From Thereva unica (Eukaryota > Arthropoda > Insecta > Diptera > Therevidae): a DNA stretch of 64,000 bases. This document shows positions 21,755-32,650 of the stretch, piece by piece. Both the position numbers and the translations under genes were made by a program. The notes beneath the pieces were generated by a model. That model made no database searches and was not told the origin of the DNA. It saw only the letters and a list, made by a program, of their open reading frames with translations. How positions within the stretch are numbered: the first letter of the stretch is position 1; the number at the start of each line of letters is the position of its first letter. The stretch covers positions 85,712,543-85,776,542 of the forward strand of contig OX465281.1 in the NCBI GenBank assembly GCA_949987705.1, read 5' to 3'.

Positions 21755-22093
21755 ATGAGTTGTTTAATTAATGTGGAATACTTTTGCGGAGGTGAATATA
21801 CCTTCTTTAAAAAAGTCTCTTTCGCTGGATTCACTGCGCAAAATAAAACGTTTGCGAAGGAAATAATTTTTAAATATCCAACATCTACTACAGAATGCAG
21901 CGAGCAACAACAATCAACAAAATTTGGCAACCTTGAACTAAAACGGATAGATGAAGACCTCATAAAAACTCTGGCGAAATTTAAGACAATCTTTGTTCGT
22001 GGAACACCAACTAAGGAGTTTATAAATAACTACGTTACATCTCTCACCAATGTCATTGACCTAGAAGCAGCATTTACCTGTGAACAAGAATGA
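21755..22093 (+). CDS. Maverick 112-aa protein of unknown function, paralogue-like to 23359-23757
   Basis: The frame has an ATG at 21755 and overlaps the protease ATG by four bases (ATGA), typical of coupled genes in this cluster. It contains a KEIIFKYP segment and then TIFVRGTPTKEFINNYV followed by VIDLEAAF. The pattern TI[FY]V[RK]G..xxEFI..Y also occurs in the opposite-strand gene at 23359-23757. The two may share an RNase H/exonuclease-like fold with a KE-led first half. I cannot assign a catalytic site. It is intact in this copy. Confidence 0.6.
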   Translation: MSCLINVEYFCGGEYTFFKKVSFAGFTAQNKTFAKEIIFKYPTSTTECSEQQQSTKFGNLELKRIDEDLIKTLAKFKTIFVRGTPTKEFINNYVTSLTNVIDLEAAFTCEQE

Positions 22094-22604
22094 ACACGAT
22101 CGAGCTTGCAACTGCATTGACAAACAATCGCGTAACAAACAAATTTTTTAGAGGAGTCTTCCCATGCAATCATCTACCACAAAAAATAAAAAAACCAGCA
22201 TGCGTCATAGCTAATACAGATCCAGCACTCATTGGGTTGCCTTTTATTTTCCTAAACAAGGCTCGGCAGAGTACTTTGACTCTTTTGGAAGGTATCCCAC
22301 CAATAAATATTTTCAAAGATTTCTATTAAATAATTCAAAGAATTTTTTGAATAATAAAAAACGATTGCAAAGCCCATTTTCAGCAACTTGTGGACATTAT
22401 TGCTGTGTATTTCTATATTCACGATGCAGAGGAAAAAGCTTGAAAACTTTTTTAAAAGAATTCGCCTCCAGCGATTTCAGTTCAAATGATAATAAAATTA
22501 TTAATTTATATTTAAAGAATTTTTCACAAAATGGTGGAGATTTCTGTAACCAATCATGCAAAGCAGAGGTCAGTACTATAAAAACCCCAAACAGAGGATG
22601 TTAA
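22090..22604 (+). pseudogene. Maverick adenain-like cysteine protease (PRO), one frameshift
   Basis: The N-terminus (NKFFRGVFPCNHLP) matches the conserved opening of Polinton proteases. A frame change between about 22216 and 22230 leads into a frame with the catalytic histidine in HWVAFYFP, the acidic residue in YFDSFG and the cysteine in SATCGHYCCVF, the adenovirus-protease His-Asp-Cys order. That frame is open to 22604. The enzyme would process capsid and core precursors during assembly. It is split by the single indel, so probably inactive. The second half carries a short cysteine-containing tail beyond the family's usual end. Confidence 0.88.
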
Positions 22605-22634
22605 TATTCAGTGTATAAGTTTAAATTGAGTAGC

Positions 22635-23253
22635 ATGGAGCCATCACGTAAGAGACAAAGGACCACTGGTGCTAAAGGAGAAAAGAAGTTGTCCAAATGT
22701 GAAGCAAAAGTTGTGGGTGAAAATCTGTTATTAAACTACACATATCATCTGGACGATTGTCACAACCGGAAAATAATTCTCGGATTTGACCCATCATCAT
22801 TTGAGGCAAAAATAGTGTTTCATCGCCACGGACTCATACCAATATCAGTATCTTATTCTGAATGGACAACAATTTACAGCTATCTTAGCGCTTTAAAAAT
22901 CAAAATGGAAAATACATCTCCAGCAAATCAACCAAAGCTGCAAAAAGAACACAAAATCCCCGTTGGCAGTGGCAGCATCACCTTAAGACAGGCCGAACTT
23001 TGTAAATTATTTGAAATTTTTAAACATCGTTATGTACCACAATAACAATGCTGCGGATAATGTGAAAGAATGTTATAGAAAATATGTTGGAAAATGTAAA
23101 GAAAAAAATGTATTGACATTAGCATGTGAAGATTTTTTTATTCCAAATCGAACATCTTATGTACACTTAAATTATTCTCGACTTTTTTATGAGATACCGT
23201 TGTACCGTATTGCAAATCTTGTTTTTGATACGATAAATTTTGAATGCAAATAA
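22635..23253 (+). pseudogene. Maverick hypothetical protein, frameshifted
   Basis: Starting at 22635 (MEPSRKRQRTTGAKGEKK) the product has a basic N-terminus, then CHNRKIILGFDPSSFEAKIV. The frame changes in the overlap 23011-23045. The second part ends with CREKN-like KCKEKNVLTLACEDFFIP and YSRLFYEIP, and stops at 23253. I interpret the two frames as one broken gene because the overlap is short and both are in the same direction without a spacer. The sequence resembles recurrent unnamed Polinton proteins between PRO and PolB. No function is known to me. Confidence 0.55.
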
Positions 23254-23358
23254 ATCAAATAAAACTAAAGATATCTTTTATTTAAAAAATTTATTCACTA
23301 ACATGTATAAATATATATTAACACAATTTTGAACGGCACATCGAAGAGTAGGTGACTT

Positions 23359-23757
23359 TCAATGTATCATACAGAAAGACTCAAAGTTTTCCAAGTTACT
23401 TAGTTTTGGTATTTCCAGCTGGATTTTTTTCGCTTCAGGGAGGTATTTCCGGATAAATTTCTCCTTTTCCAATCCTTTCACATAAATTGTTGAATTTGAA
23501 TAATTCGTCAATAGGTTGGGTAATTCATTGCAATCAATATTTCCACCATTCCATCTTAATCCATTTATTTTCCTAAAGTTGAAATCATCCTGCCAACGAG
23601 CTCTTGGTGTCAATTCACTATACGGAAAAGGTGGCTTGAAATAGTATAAGCTCGGTAAAAGTGATCCGTGTTGTAAGACTACCATCTCCTTAGCAAATAG
23701 CTGACCATTTACTCCACTGACAAATTGTATATCCAAAATAACATTTGCCGAATTCAT
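23359..23757 (-). CDS. Maverick 132-aa protein of unknown function, convergent with the late cluster
   Basis: This intact frame begins MNSANVILDIQFVSGVNGQL. It contains FAKEMVVLQHGSLLP, INGLRWNGGNID and then STIYVKGLEKEKFIRKYLP and SNLENFESF. The DIQ...KE opening, W..G centre and KG.EK..FI..YL block are the hallmarks of a small family seen around mobile elements, probably with an RNase H/exonuclease-type fold. That fold assignment is inference, as are any catalytic residues. It is convergent with the plus-strand genes; A-rich AATAAA-containing sequence lies between them at 23250-23300. Confidence 0.65.
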   Translation of the reverse strand: MNSANVILDIQFVSGVNGQLFAKEMVVLQHGSLLPSLYYFKPPFPYSELTPRARWQDDFNFRKINGLRWNGGNIDCNELPNLLTNYSNSTIYVKGLEKEKFIRKYLPEAKKIQLEIPKLSNLENFESFCMIH

Positions 23758-24017
23758 GACTTTAACGATCCAGGAAAAAATATCAAATGACTCTTAAATA
23801 CATATTTTAATGTCTTATATATCTTAACAAATATGGAACTCATTTCCACACCAACCCCTGGGGTAGAGTTTATTGGTGCGCTTTTTTATCATGTGGTATC
23901 CCCATTAGGCCTACTCCACAAAACTTATTCAAATATCTTATTTTTCTAAATTGGCATGGTGTAAGCAGCGACAAATTCATATATTTATCTCTGTTGTTGT
24001 CTTACAAACACATTTTA
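23758..24017. other. Spacer between the 132-aa gene and PolB
   Basis: I see no open frame or RNA motif. It presumably contains the 5' region of the 132-aa gene and the 3' end of the PolB transcript. Confidence 0.5.
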
Positions 24018-25266
24018 TCATCTTTTCTGTCTTTTAAACCCATATGGTAGGGAGCTGAACTCTTCCAGAAATCTTCGTTTATTTGAAGTCACCTTATATT
24101 TTTTTATTTCCGGAACTGTTACTACCTCGTGATCTTTTGTGCGGCGAATATTTTTTGATAGGATAGGAATGTGGTCTTCCTCGTTGTCATTTAATATCAT
24201 ATTTTTAATTGAATCTAAATTGACATGCTGCGAGGATTCATAATTCAGACAGATTCCTTTTACTTTACTTTGTACCTTGATGGATTCATCCCTTGTGCTA
24301 TAAACTGCATATGCATAATTTTTAGGGCCTCCACATGTAAACGTTTTTATATAACTACCAGGACCGTAGCATTCTAACTCATCGGTCATATCTCCAATGA
24401 ATTCTCCAGTCGGGGGATCGTATTCTCCCTCTCTGCTAATATATATGACAGAATCAGTGTCATAATATAAAACTCTTTCTCCAAGCTGCTCCAAATAGCT
24501 AAATAACTTAAGTCGTGCCTGTGCGGTTGTATAAGATGCTATAGAAACGTTAACTGTTCCTAGAGATTCTGCAGCTTCTTCTCTGTAATTCCAGTTTACA
24601 ATAAGCGTTTCTTCATTGACTGGAAGAAGATGTTGTACCTCTACTGCCGGATTTACTAGAAACTGATACAACTCTCCTGAACTGTTAATTATATTGGTCT
24701 TCGGTTGGTTATCTCGCTGTCCAAATTTTCCCCAAAAGGAGTTTAAAATTAACTTGGCTAATGATCTTAGCCCAGGATTTTTATTAACTTCTGAATACTC
24801 CAGTTTTACACTTTCATTTTTCAGAAATTTCTCCAGGTATTTCCTCTTTTCCTCTTCATTCGAACTGCATTTGCTGGGCCATCCTGATGCCTGCTATTTC
24901 ATCTTGATAAATTTGTTCATCATTGAAGTAAACAGTCCACCCGAAAGGTTTGATTTATCGTACGCCTCAGTTTTGTAACTCCATATTTCGTATGTATTCA
25001 GCATTTTGTATCCTCTACTTAGAGCTGTTTTTACCTCGTCAATTACCCATGTTCCAATAAGAGCTCTTTGTTCATCCGTGTGTGTGCATTCATGATATTG
25101 GTTTTTCTCCTCACTACATCTATGACATAAGGGGAACATTAATTTATTATTCTATCTAATCGGTAGAACGGGGTGATACATTCCTTCGGGCGGTAAAATT
25201 TTACATTTGATCAGACCATCTATTTTACCTAAATCAACTTTGGAGCATGCATCTGTTCCGACATAT

Positions 25267-25513
25267 CGTCGGTCTAGAACCAGAAGAACGTAACCACCAA
25301 TTTTGAAATTTTACAGGAGAGCTATTAAAAGGTGAATTTTATGCATTATCGTTATGTGAAATGGAGATACGATAAAATGGAAACTACTACTATTATAAAA
25401 TGTTATGGCCGAATTTATATAAAGACGGATAAAGTAACTCTTCTACAACCAGAAAATTCAAAAAAGGAATTATTTTTTTTTTGGACATACGTTGTTCTGG
25501 TTCTAGACCGACG
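25267..25513. mobile_element. 247-bp MITE in PolB with ~24-bp TIRs
   Basis: The inverted ends read CGTCGGTCTAGAACCAGAAG, with one mismatch further in. ATAT flanks both sides (25263-25266, 25514-25517). The real duplication may be TA, TATA or ATAT because the edges are self-similar. Removing it restores the polymerase frame locally. It is non-coding. Confidence 0.85.
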
Positions 25514-25831
25514 ATATAATTCAGGGTGACCAATTGGGAATTTTCCATACTTGCAAACCCATGGATACAATGAACATACATCTATGTATTTTATTTTTTT
25601 CACCTGGCTTGCATTCGTAATGTGTATAAACATTACCTGTTCCACCCCCATAAAAAGCATCTCGAGGATTTAAAGGTGAATGTACCAGTAAAGGATGGTC
25701 TCTTAAAGCTTGAATGTCTTTATTCGTTTCCATCAGCCTGAGAAAATCACACTCCCACATCTCAATGACCTCGTATCCATAAGAACGTAAACGCTCCGTC
25801 TTTGCGGTTGTTACTTCATATCGGTGATTTA

Positions 25832-26024
25832 GAGCCCCCGCACATTAAGGAGTTGGCCGATAGTTTGCCGACATTATAGTTTGAAGGCAATCGGGTAGCC
25901 CATCAAACTTATTTATCGGCCAATTCTGAATCGTTGTAATATGCGCACTTGTATACATGTTAATACTGATTAAGAGCCCGACTAAACTATCGGCCGATGG
26001 AAAGTCTGTAGTGTGCGGGGGCTC
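25832..26024. mobile_element. 193-bp MITE in PolB, TTA target duplication (PIF/Harbinger-like)
   Basis: The ends are GAGCCCCCGCAC inverted repeats, flanked by TTA at 25829-25831 and 26025-26027. Excision in silico rejoins the polymerase frame. The interior has TCGGCCGAT-like and ATCGGCC subterminal copies and no gene. Confidence 0.88.
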
Positions 26025-26302
26025 TTAGAGTATCGCTATGGTCGTCATGAAGAGGTTGATCACGGTTATGTTTCAAACATGTGGGCTGTCCATGGTAATA
26101 GCAACCATGGAATTCAAAAATTTGATTAGACTCTGCACAATAGCCATCTACTTTAACTCCTTTCAGAACAACTTCTCTTTGTTTGGCTGCATGTGTAATA
26201 TTAATTCCTCTGCGTTTTTCTTCAGATATTAGCCATTGAATTGCTATTGCTGACTGATTATCGGCATATCTAAATCCCTTTCTTGGAATAATACCAATAG
26301 TA

Positions 26303-27208
26303 AATTGGTAATAGAATTTAAACTTGAAGATATTGTATATTGATGTAATTATTCTTAACATAATTTATAATATAATTAATATTAGCAAACATGTTTCGGT
26401 AGCTCATTGTGTTGCCTCGATTTGTTTTTCTTTGTTTTCTGAAAAGAAATTATTCTCCAAAAAAAATATATGAAAGCAAAAAGATCCAAGATAAATTATA
26501 ATTCACACGTACGGGATTCGAATTTAGTACGACCGAATAACGACCAGTGAATTTCCCTACCCGCCAGCCAGATTCACGGTAAAAATGTGGCTTGGATATA
26601 ATTTAGCTAAAGGCGCGTTAATGTTCAAGAATTTTCTGCAAAGGTAATTTTCCCAGAAAATAAAACTCACACACTTCAAAAAACTTTATAATTTTATTTG
26701 CGTATTGCTGCACTAATTTGTTGTTTGCAATTTAATTACTTCTTGATTGATGCTCCTATCTTCGGTCCAACGGCTACGAGTTTCAAGTAGAGAGAGCCCT
26801 GTTACCTCGGATGAATCTTTATATTAATTCGTAGCGGTTTCCCTGTGCCTTAGTTGGGGGAAGGTTTTCCCGCTCTTCTACAGGTCATCGCCCTGTCCAT
26901 GCTGATGTAAATGGGTCGGTCATTGACCCTCTATCCAACTGCTAAAACTCTCCCCTTCTGGTTTTGGTCTTTGCTAATATCAATGGCTTCCCCGAGACTC
27001 GAATAATGATGTTGTGGTTTTGTGCCTTCTCTGTTGTCACCTTGTCGAATTTTGACAGTCTCGTGTGTTTTTATATTCAGTGGTGATGTTTTGATTATGG
27101 TGCGTGCGCGAATTTATTATTTTGAAATACTCCCTCCGGTAAGTCCACAATTGCGATGCGTACTCTAGTTTTTTTTTTTTTTTTTTTAGAAGGTGCTGTA
27201 TCCTCAAC
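26303..27208. mobile_element. Unclassified 906-bp insertion in PolB
   Basis: The polymerase frame stops at 27209 and resumes at 26302 (minus). AGTA is present on both sides (26299-26302, 27209-27212), suggesting a 4-bp target duplication. The ends are not inverted repeats. A 17-base T run lies at 27170-27187. The segment 26622-27056 begins TGTTC and ends TTGACA and has a minus-strand AATAAA near 26690, so it could hold a solo LTR. The whole may be a composite of two insertions. Confidence 0.6.
26505..26580 (-). repeat. tRNA-like segment (possible SINE head)
   Basis: On the minus strand, TGGCTGGCGGG (A-box-like, near 26577-26567) is followed about 45 bp on by AATTCGAATCC (B-box-like, near 26524-26514). 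Spacing fits an RNA polymerase III internal promoter, but no tRNA cloverleaf with paired acceptor ends can be drawn by eye. Confidence 0.3.
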
Positions 27209-29577
27209 AGTATTCGGTCTAAGAAAATTGCGCCGAAAAACTAAATTGCATGCAGAGGTTGTCGCCTCAACAAATGGATCAACTTTGCATTCTACTAACA
27301 TCAATTTTCTAAATTTTAAGCATGCCTCTGTCAAAATCTGTGCATCGCTAATGCAATAGTCTACAATATCACGCTGCATATCAAAGTCTTTATTTTTATG
27401 TTTCTCGTACCATTTGAGGAAACTATCACGATCTTCAGTTTTCATTGAGTAGGGACTGTAATATTCTACAGCCGGTAATTTCCCAATATAGTTCTTATTC
27501 TCGAGTGTATTAAATAGGTGCGGGAAGTATCCTTTTTTATACACTGCCGGTAGATCAAAGGCCTTTGGTAGTTGCGATAGGCTCATAGGAAAATAATTTA
27601 GTGAGTCGATAAATTGTATGTTTTCCAACTGCATCATTACAAATTTCGTTCCTCGCATTATTAATTTGGGTTTCAGGTCTGTCTTTTTCAGAATGTAATT
27701 CAGTATAAATTGGTGGTCAAACGCCTGACCATTATGAGCTAAGACTACTATCCTTTTAAATTGGCCATTCCTTAATTCCAACAAATCTTTCAAAAACTCG
27801 TTCACTACATTAGTTTGGTAAATCTTCAATCTATATCCACATTTTTGACAAAAATGTAACTTTTCTATATCCAAGCAGAGTTCGCAACGCTTTGCAACAA
27901 CACATAAATTCGGTTCATGTAGCTTTATGTCTCCAGCTGATTCTCCCTCTATATATTTTTCTCCTACAATCTTCTCCTGTCTTGTTTCCAAGTCGTAAAA
28001 GACGAAAAGAGTGTCTTTTGTTGGGGGTGTTCTGACATCCGGTTGGATAAAGCAGAAGTGTCCTTGTCCACGTGTTTATTACAGATCCTGCAATAATATT
28101 CACCGCATATATGAGTTTTATCTGCTTTATGTGTCTTTAGACAATCTTTGCACTTTTTTATTACCTCACAAACACTTTTTTTATTTAACGACCCTGAAGC
28201 TTTGTGATAGTTGAAGCAACATTCTTCTCTAAAATGTCGATTACATTCTTTACACAGCTTTTCTGTACAGTCTTTAGCGCATGCTGGAGTCTGTTGGCAG
28301 CAAGGACAGGTTCCTCCACATCTGTGATCGTTTTTGGTATTGTATGGTACATGACATTCCTCGCAATAATACGCACAGCAAAATGCTGCAGTTAGCGAAC
28401 CTATGACGTTGTAATGATTGTTGTGGTACAGTAAATTTAGTTTTTTTCCGGTATTTTGTCCCTCAAATACCACATCTCTTCCTTTAGCACCATATCTATA
28501 CACTATAATCTTATAATCTTTCAGGTGTTCTTGGAATTTTTGCAACTCCGGAATTCCGGCACCTTCATTGGGTATATTTATCCTGGATTCAGACAAAAGT
28601 TGTGTTACTCGTTGAGTTTGTAATTTTCCAATATCCCGCCTCACTGTGTCAAACTCTGTCTCCTTATTCACTTTGGACATGGCAACAATCAATGCTCTTG
28701 CTAGACACAGGCTATCCTTGTTTTTTATTAGTACGATACCCCTTCTCTTTGTACACTCCTCATCAAATGTGCTCCATTTCCTTCTCCTATCACTTCCCCT
28801 CCCTTGTGGCACTCTAATTGTGGTAACATTCAAGCAAAACGTGTCGGTACTTAATCCACTTGCTTTGCTTTGAAAAATTTTTCCAATGGTGTCCCACACA
28901 TCGGATACTTTTAATGTGGAGGCCGATCTGTAACTTAACCACCCTGGAACTTTTTCCATAAAAGACGCTCCACAAAAGGTAAAACCAAGGAAATCATCCG
29001 GCTGAACTTCTAAGAGTGCGTGTTGAACAATATCGTCAACTGCACTTTTGATCCAGTCTGAGGGTTTCACATTTGCAGGTGGGCTATTGATTTTGAAAGT
29101 AATTTTGCGTCTCCTCAGATTGAAACGCCTGATATGCGTTATAATATCGTTGGTGATGGAAAATTTACTAAACATTCCAAGCTCCTCGTCTACTTGAGCC
29201 CTAAGTTTCAACATTTTTTTCATGCTTAAATTAACTAGTTGCTCACCCTTTTTTATTTTTAAATATAAGTATATCCCCCACACTTTTACACTTTAAAACA
29301 ATATTAACACTAGAACTTCCTTTTTATTTTTGAATATATATTTACCCACACTTTTACACTTTTTAAAACAATTACCTAGTTTATAGCTACTCCAAAAATA
29401 AATCGAATTATGGATCATCCACAATTTTTTGTCGTATAAACGGGGTAATTCGAATTATGGCTTAAACCGAAATTTTTCGACTTAAGCCAAAGTTATAAGA
29501 ATGTATTAGTGAGAATTTTCACGGTGGGGGCAGTACTGCAAGGTGACAGTTCTTGTTTTTAACAGCAAATTTTTAAA

Positions 29578-30543
29578 ATGGAGTCGCAGAAAAGGTTAAA
29601 CTGGAATTCGTTTGAGATAGAAGAAATGCTTAATTTAGTTAAGGAAAGTAAGTATATTTTGTTTTGTTTTGTTTGTAAATTATTATCACGTTCTAATTTG
29701 AATTGAAGAAGACTTGCTGCGCCTGGAGGATGATAAAAAGAACAGATCTATGGCCATTTACAACAGCATCTCAAAGGAATTAGAATTTAAAGGTGTTATT
29801 CGCTCAGGTGCCCAAATACGGACCAAGTTAAAGGCGTTAAAAGCGCAATACACGCAAATTCGTAAAATGAATTCAAAGTCTGGAGAAGGCAGAACGGAAT
29901 GTGAATTCTACGATTTGTTAAATGAAATTTTCGGGAACAGACCAACCGTAACTTGCTTTCAAACTGGTGTGCAAAGCAACCAACCGAGTTATATTCATAC
30001 CGTAACCTGCACCCAAAGTAGTGAGCAAAGTAACCTTTTAGGTAAGTTAGAATTTACATTTTTAAGTTGCATGCAAGTTGAAATTCCTCTTTCCATACAA
30101 GATTCCGGAGAAATGGAAGCAGAAAGGTTTTCGTCACCACCAAAAAGGAAACGAAAGGCATTGAGGGAGGACACTGTTGTTAAGGAGCACCAAAAATGGT
30201 TGGAGAAGGAATTCGCCAAACAACGCGAATTCGATAGGGAGCTATTCCACGATTTTAAAACAACTTTAAACGATTCCATTGAAAAAATTGTTGGAAAGGT
30301 ATAAGTTTACCAATAAAGATCTTTAACAGATTATTACATATAATTGTTATTATAATTTTTCAGACTGTTCATGCAAGTGGAAGTGCCTCTAGTTATTCCC
30401 AAGAGGAATCAGACGTGCATCCACTCAGCCCGTCGGCTTTGTCAATTTCTGTGTCGCCCATATCTTCTGAGGCCTCAACATGGAATGAACCGGAATCGGA
30501 CGAATGCAATCTGCATGACTATCTCATCAGCTATGATCCCTGA
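29578..30543 (+). CDS. Harbinger Myb/SANT-like DNA-binding protein, three exons
   Basis: Exons are 29578-29647, 29709-30298 and 30364-30543. Intron 1 has GTAAGT...GAAG ends and intron 2 GTATAAGT...TTTCAG; both keep the frame. The N-terminus has WNSFEIEEMLNLVKE followed by a helix-turn-helix region with RTKLKALKAQYTQIRK, as in trihelix/Myb-SANT domains of Harbinger accessory proteins. The C-terminal half has a nuclear-type PPKRKRKALRED stretch, a coiled segment (KEHQKWLEKEFAKQREFDRE) and an acidic serine-rich tail ending SYDP. In studied Harbingers this protein binds subterminal sites and brings transposase to the nucleus. About 280 residues, intact. Confidence 0.82.
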
Positions 30544-30588
30544 GGGAAATTGAATTGCGATAAAATAGGTGTTAATTTTTGTTCAATG

Positions 30589-30987
30589 TAATTATTAGTA
30601 TTTTAAAGTTTTTTTTTTATGAGGAAAATGAATGTGTGTTCATTATTTTTAAAAAGAAGTCATTATTTTAAAGACTTCCCATATACAAAATGAATTTGTG
30701 ATAATTTTTTAAGTAGTATCATTTCAACGATTTATTGTGATAACAGAATGAAATTTTGTCAATTTTCAGAGAATGAAGTAGTATTTTAAAGTTTTTTTTA
30801 TGAACGAAATGAATTTGTGTTTATTTGTAAGAAGATGTAATTATTGTTATTTTAAAGTTTTTTTTTTTTTTTTGATCAAAATGAATGTGTGTTCATTATT
30901 TTTAAAAAGAAATCATTATTTTAAAAACTTCCCATATACAAAATGAATTTGTGATAATTTTTTTAAGTAGTATCATTTTAACGATTT
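30589..30987. repeat. ~150-bp direct duplication between the Harbinger genes
   Basis: Copies at about 30589-30740 and 30838-30987 share AATGAATGTGTGTTCATTAT, the CTTCCCATATACAAAATGAA block and TAAGTAGTATCATTT. They lie in the convergent 3' region of the two transposon genes and are rich in T-runs. No coding potential. Confidence 0.8.
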
Positions 30988-31101
30988 ATGTATTTTAAAA
31001 ACAAAACAATTTCATGTCCATTTTTCAAAGTATTTATTATTTTAAAAATGTTTGATACGAATAAAATAAAACGAGATTTTGTTATTCAAACAGCTTAATT
31101 A

Positions 31102-32339
31102 TTAAAAATTACTTAGACGAAGCGGATTATTTTTGTGGAGTTCATTTTTCAAATGATTTCGAAGCACTTTTGCGGTGTCTTCAAAAGCAGTAGAAATTAA
31201 ATGGGAAGGTTGCCGAAGAGCCCCTACATAATTGGCCTGTTCTCCTTCCGTCATTTCTATAAAGCGTTCTTGTTTTTTTTCAACAATATTATGTAAGATG
31301 CAGCAAGCCGATACAATTTTAGGAACAAATTTATAACTGGTGTCAGTTCGTTTACACAATATTCTCCATCGGCTTTTGAGACGTCCAATGGCCTGTTCCA
31401 CAAGGACCCTTCCAGAGTTTAAATACGCATTGAATGACTCCTCCTCTGCTGTCTTTGTACCTATGAAAATATAAACAAAATTTGAATTTATCAGAAAAAA
31501 GTGCGGATTGATAAAACAAAGTGATACTGACCTGTGTAACCTTTTATTAACCAGGTCAGTAGTGGATACGCTGGATCTCCTATCAAAAATGACCTAATGG
31601 ATACACCATTTACAATTTTTTCACATTTCGGAACAATTCTGCAAAAGCTTTCAAACAAGCTGGAATCTTTAAAAACTGTTGCATCATGACACGATCCCGG
31701 ATGACGAGTACTGATGTCTCGAAATAGTAGAGATGAATCCACGACAACCTGAAGAACCAAAGAAGGCCATCCTTTGCGATTAATATATTCTCTATAACCA
31801 TTTTGCGGAGGCGTGATTGGTATATGGGTGCCATCTATAGCACCTACGATGGGCCCTATTTTTGTTTTCTGTTCAAATTTTTCAATTATGCCTTTTGCTT
31901 CTTCTTCAGTCGTTGGTAAATAAATTTCTTCAGTCAAAAGAGTATCGTTTAAACATTCACATACACGATAGAGACATTTTTTTACTGTGGACTTATGAAT
32001 GCCAAATGCGATACCCACTACTCTGTACTCTGCACAACTAGCAAGTTTGAATATTGCTACTGCCACAATTTTTTTTACGTCTAAGCATGGAGTAAATGCT
32101 AAATTTGAAGGTTTTAGACTCTCCCCTAATCTTCCCACGATGTAAAGAAATGTATCCTTTGTCATCCTAAAATTACTCAGCATTTCGCCGTCAGGATAAT
32201 CATTCCTTACAATATTTTGCCACCATTCATCACTTCGCATAATATTTCGGCTTCTTTGCTTGCGTATTCTACGGATTATATTAAGAACCCTGGAAAAAGT
32301 AACGTGCTTCCAGTCGAAATACCTTTTTATAATATTCAA
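31102..32339 (-). CDS. Harbinger DDE transposase, two exons
   Basis: Exon 1 runs 32339-31532, the intron 31531-31461 (GTCAGT...TTTCATAG) and exon 2 31460-31102; the join keeps the frame. The DDE nuclease core shows GPIVGAIDGTHIPI (first Asp), RSFLIGDPAYPLLTW (second Asp) and VEQAIGRLKSRWRIL (Glu) in exon 2. A helix-turn-helix region (YRVVGIAFGIHKSTVKKCLY) lies upstream. About 388 residues, close to the usual size. The enzyme cuts and joins Harbinger ends. No stops or frameshifts, so the element may be active or recently was. Confidence 0.9.
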
Positions 32340-32650
32340 CTACTTACTGCAAGTTGCAAGAAGTAATTCTATTGAAAAAGGATGCTCTTGCAGAAATCAT
32401 TCTTCTTAAATAAAATAACGAGCTTAGTTTTAAAATAGTTGTAGATAGCTTTTGTTTATCCATCTCGTATTTTTTCTTATTTAATATATGACAGTTTGAC
32501 ATTTCAATTTTTCTGTGTGTTTGTGTAATGTATGTGTACATCAATCCAATTTTAATTCGATTTCGTAACAAATACGCGTTTATACGTTAATTCGGAATTT
32601 TGGCGTAACCTTGTGATAAATCGATTTAATTTTGCTGCTATAAACTCGGT

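Larger units (their letters stand above)
24018..29223 (-). pseudogene. Maverick protein-primed DNA polymerase B, heavily disrupted
   Basis: Read from the ATG at 29223, the N-terminal frame has an OTU-like NKDSLCLARAL and a later LLYHNNHYNVIGSL. A cysteine-rich segment follows (CEECHVPY, CPCCQQ). A frame change near 28060 leads to exonuclease motifs LVVLAHNGQAFDHQFIL-type and DYCISDAQILTEA. Motif A (DVCSLYPWV), motif B (KLILNSFWGKFGQ) and motif C (YYDTDSVIYI) lie in later pieces. Interruptions are a 906-bp insert (26303-27208), a MITE (25832-26024), a frameshift near 25600-25660, a second MITE (25267-25513) and in-frame stops near 25155 and 24894. PolB would replicate the linear element from a protein primer. 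This copy is dead but is the closest relative of the two open copies at 35-45 kb. It lacks their 63-bp in-frame insert. Confidence 0.93.
29374..32650. mobile_element. Autonomous two-gene PIF/Harbinger transposon, 3.3 kb, inserted upstream of PolB
   Basis: The ends are imperfect inverted repeats (ACCTAGTTTATAGC on the left, ACCGAGTTTATAGC on the right), followed by a shared AAATCGA..TTAT block. The left flank is CAATT and the right is CAATG. The uninterrupted sequence in the palindrome arms (near 39552-39565) reads ACAATGTTAAC, which confirms the insertion site; the exact duplication length is ambiguous. It carries a DDE transposase (minus) and a Myb-like protein (plus) in convergent orientation, the standard Harbinger pair. 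Both genes are open after splicing. Confidence 0.88.

Noticed and set aside
28602..28873. Plus-strand frames inside PolB
   Set aside because: Antisense shadows of the conserved PolB N-terminal region; equivalent shadows appear in both palindrome arms.
30043..30079. Extra intron within the Harbinger Myb-like gene (GTAAGT...GCAAG)
   Set aside because: It would be only about 37 bp, too short for splicing, and the frame is open through it.
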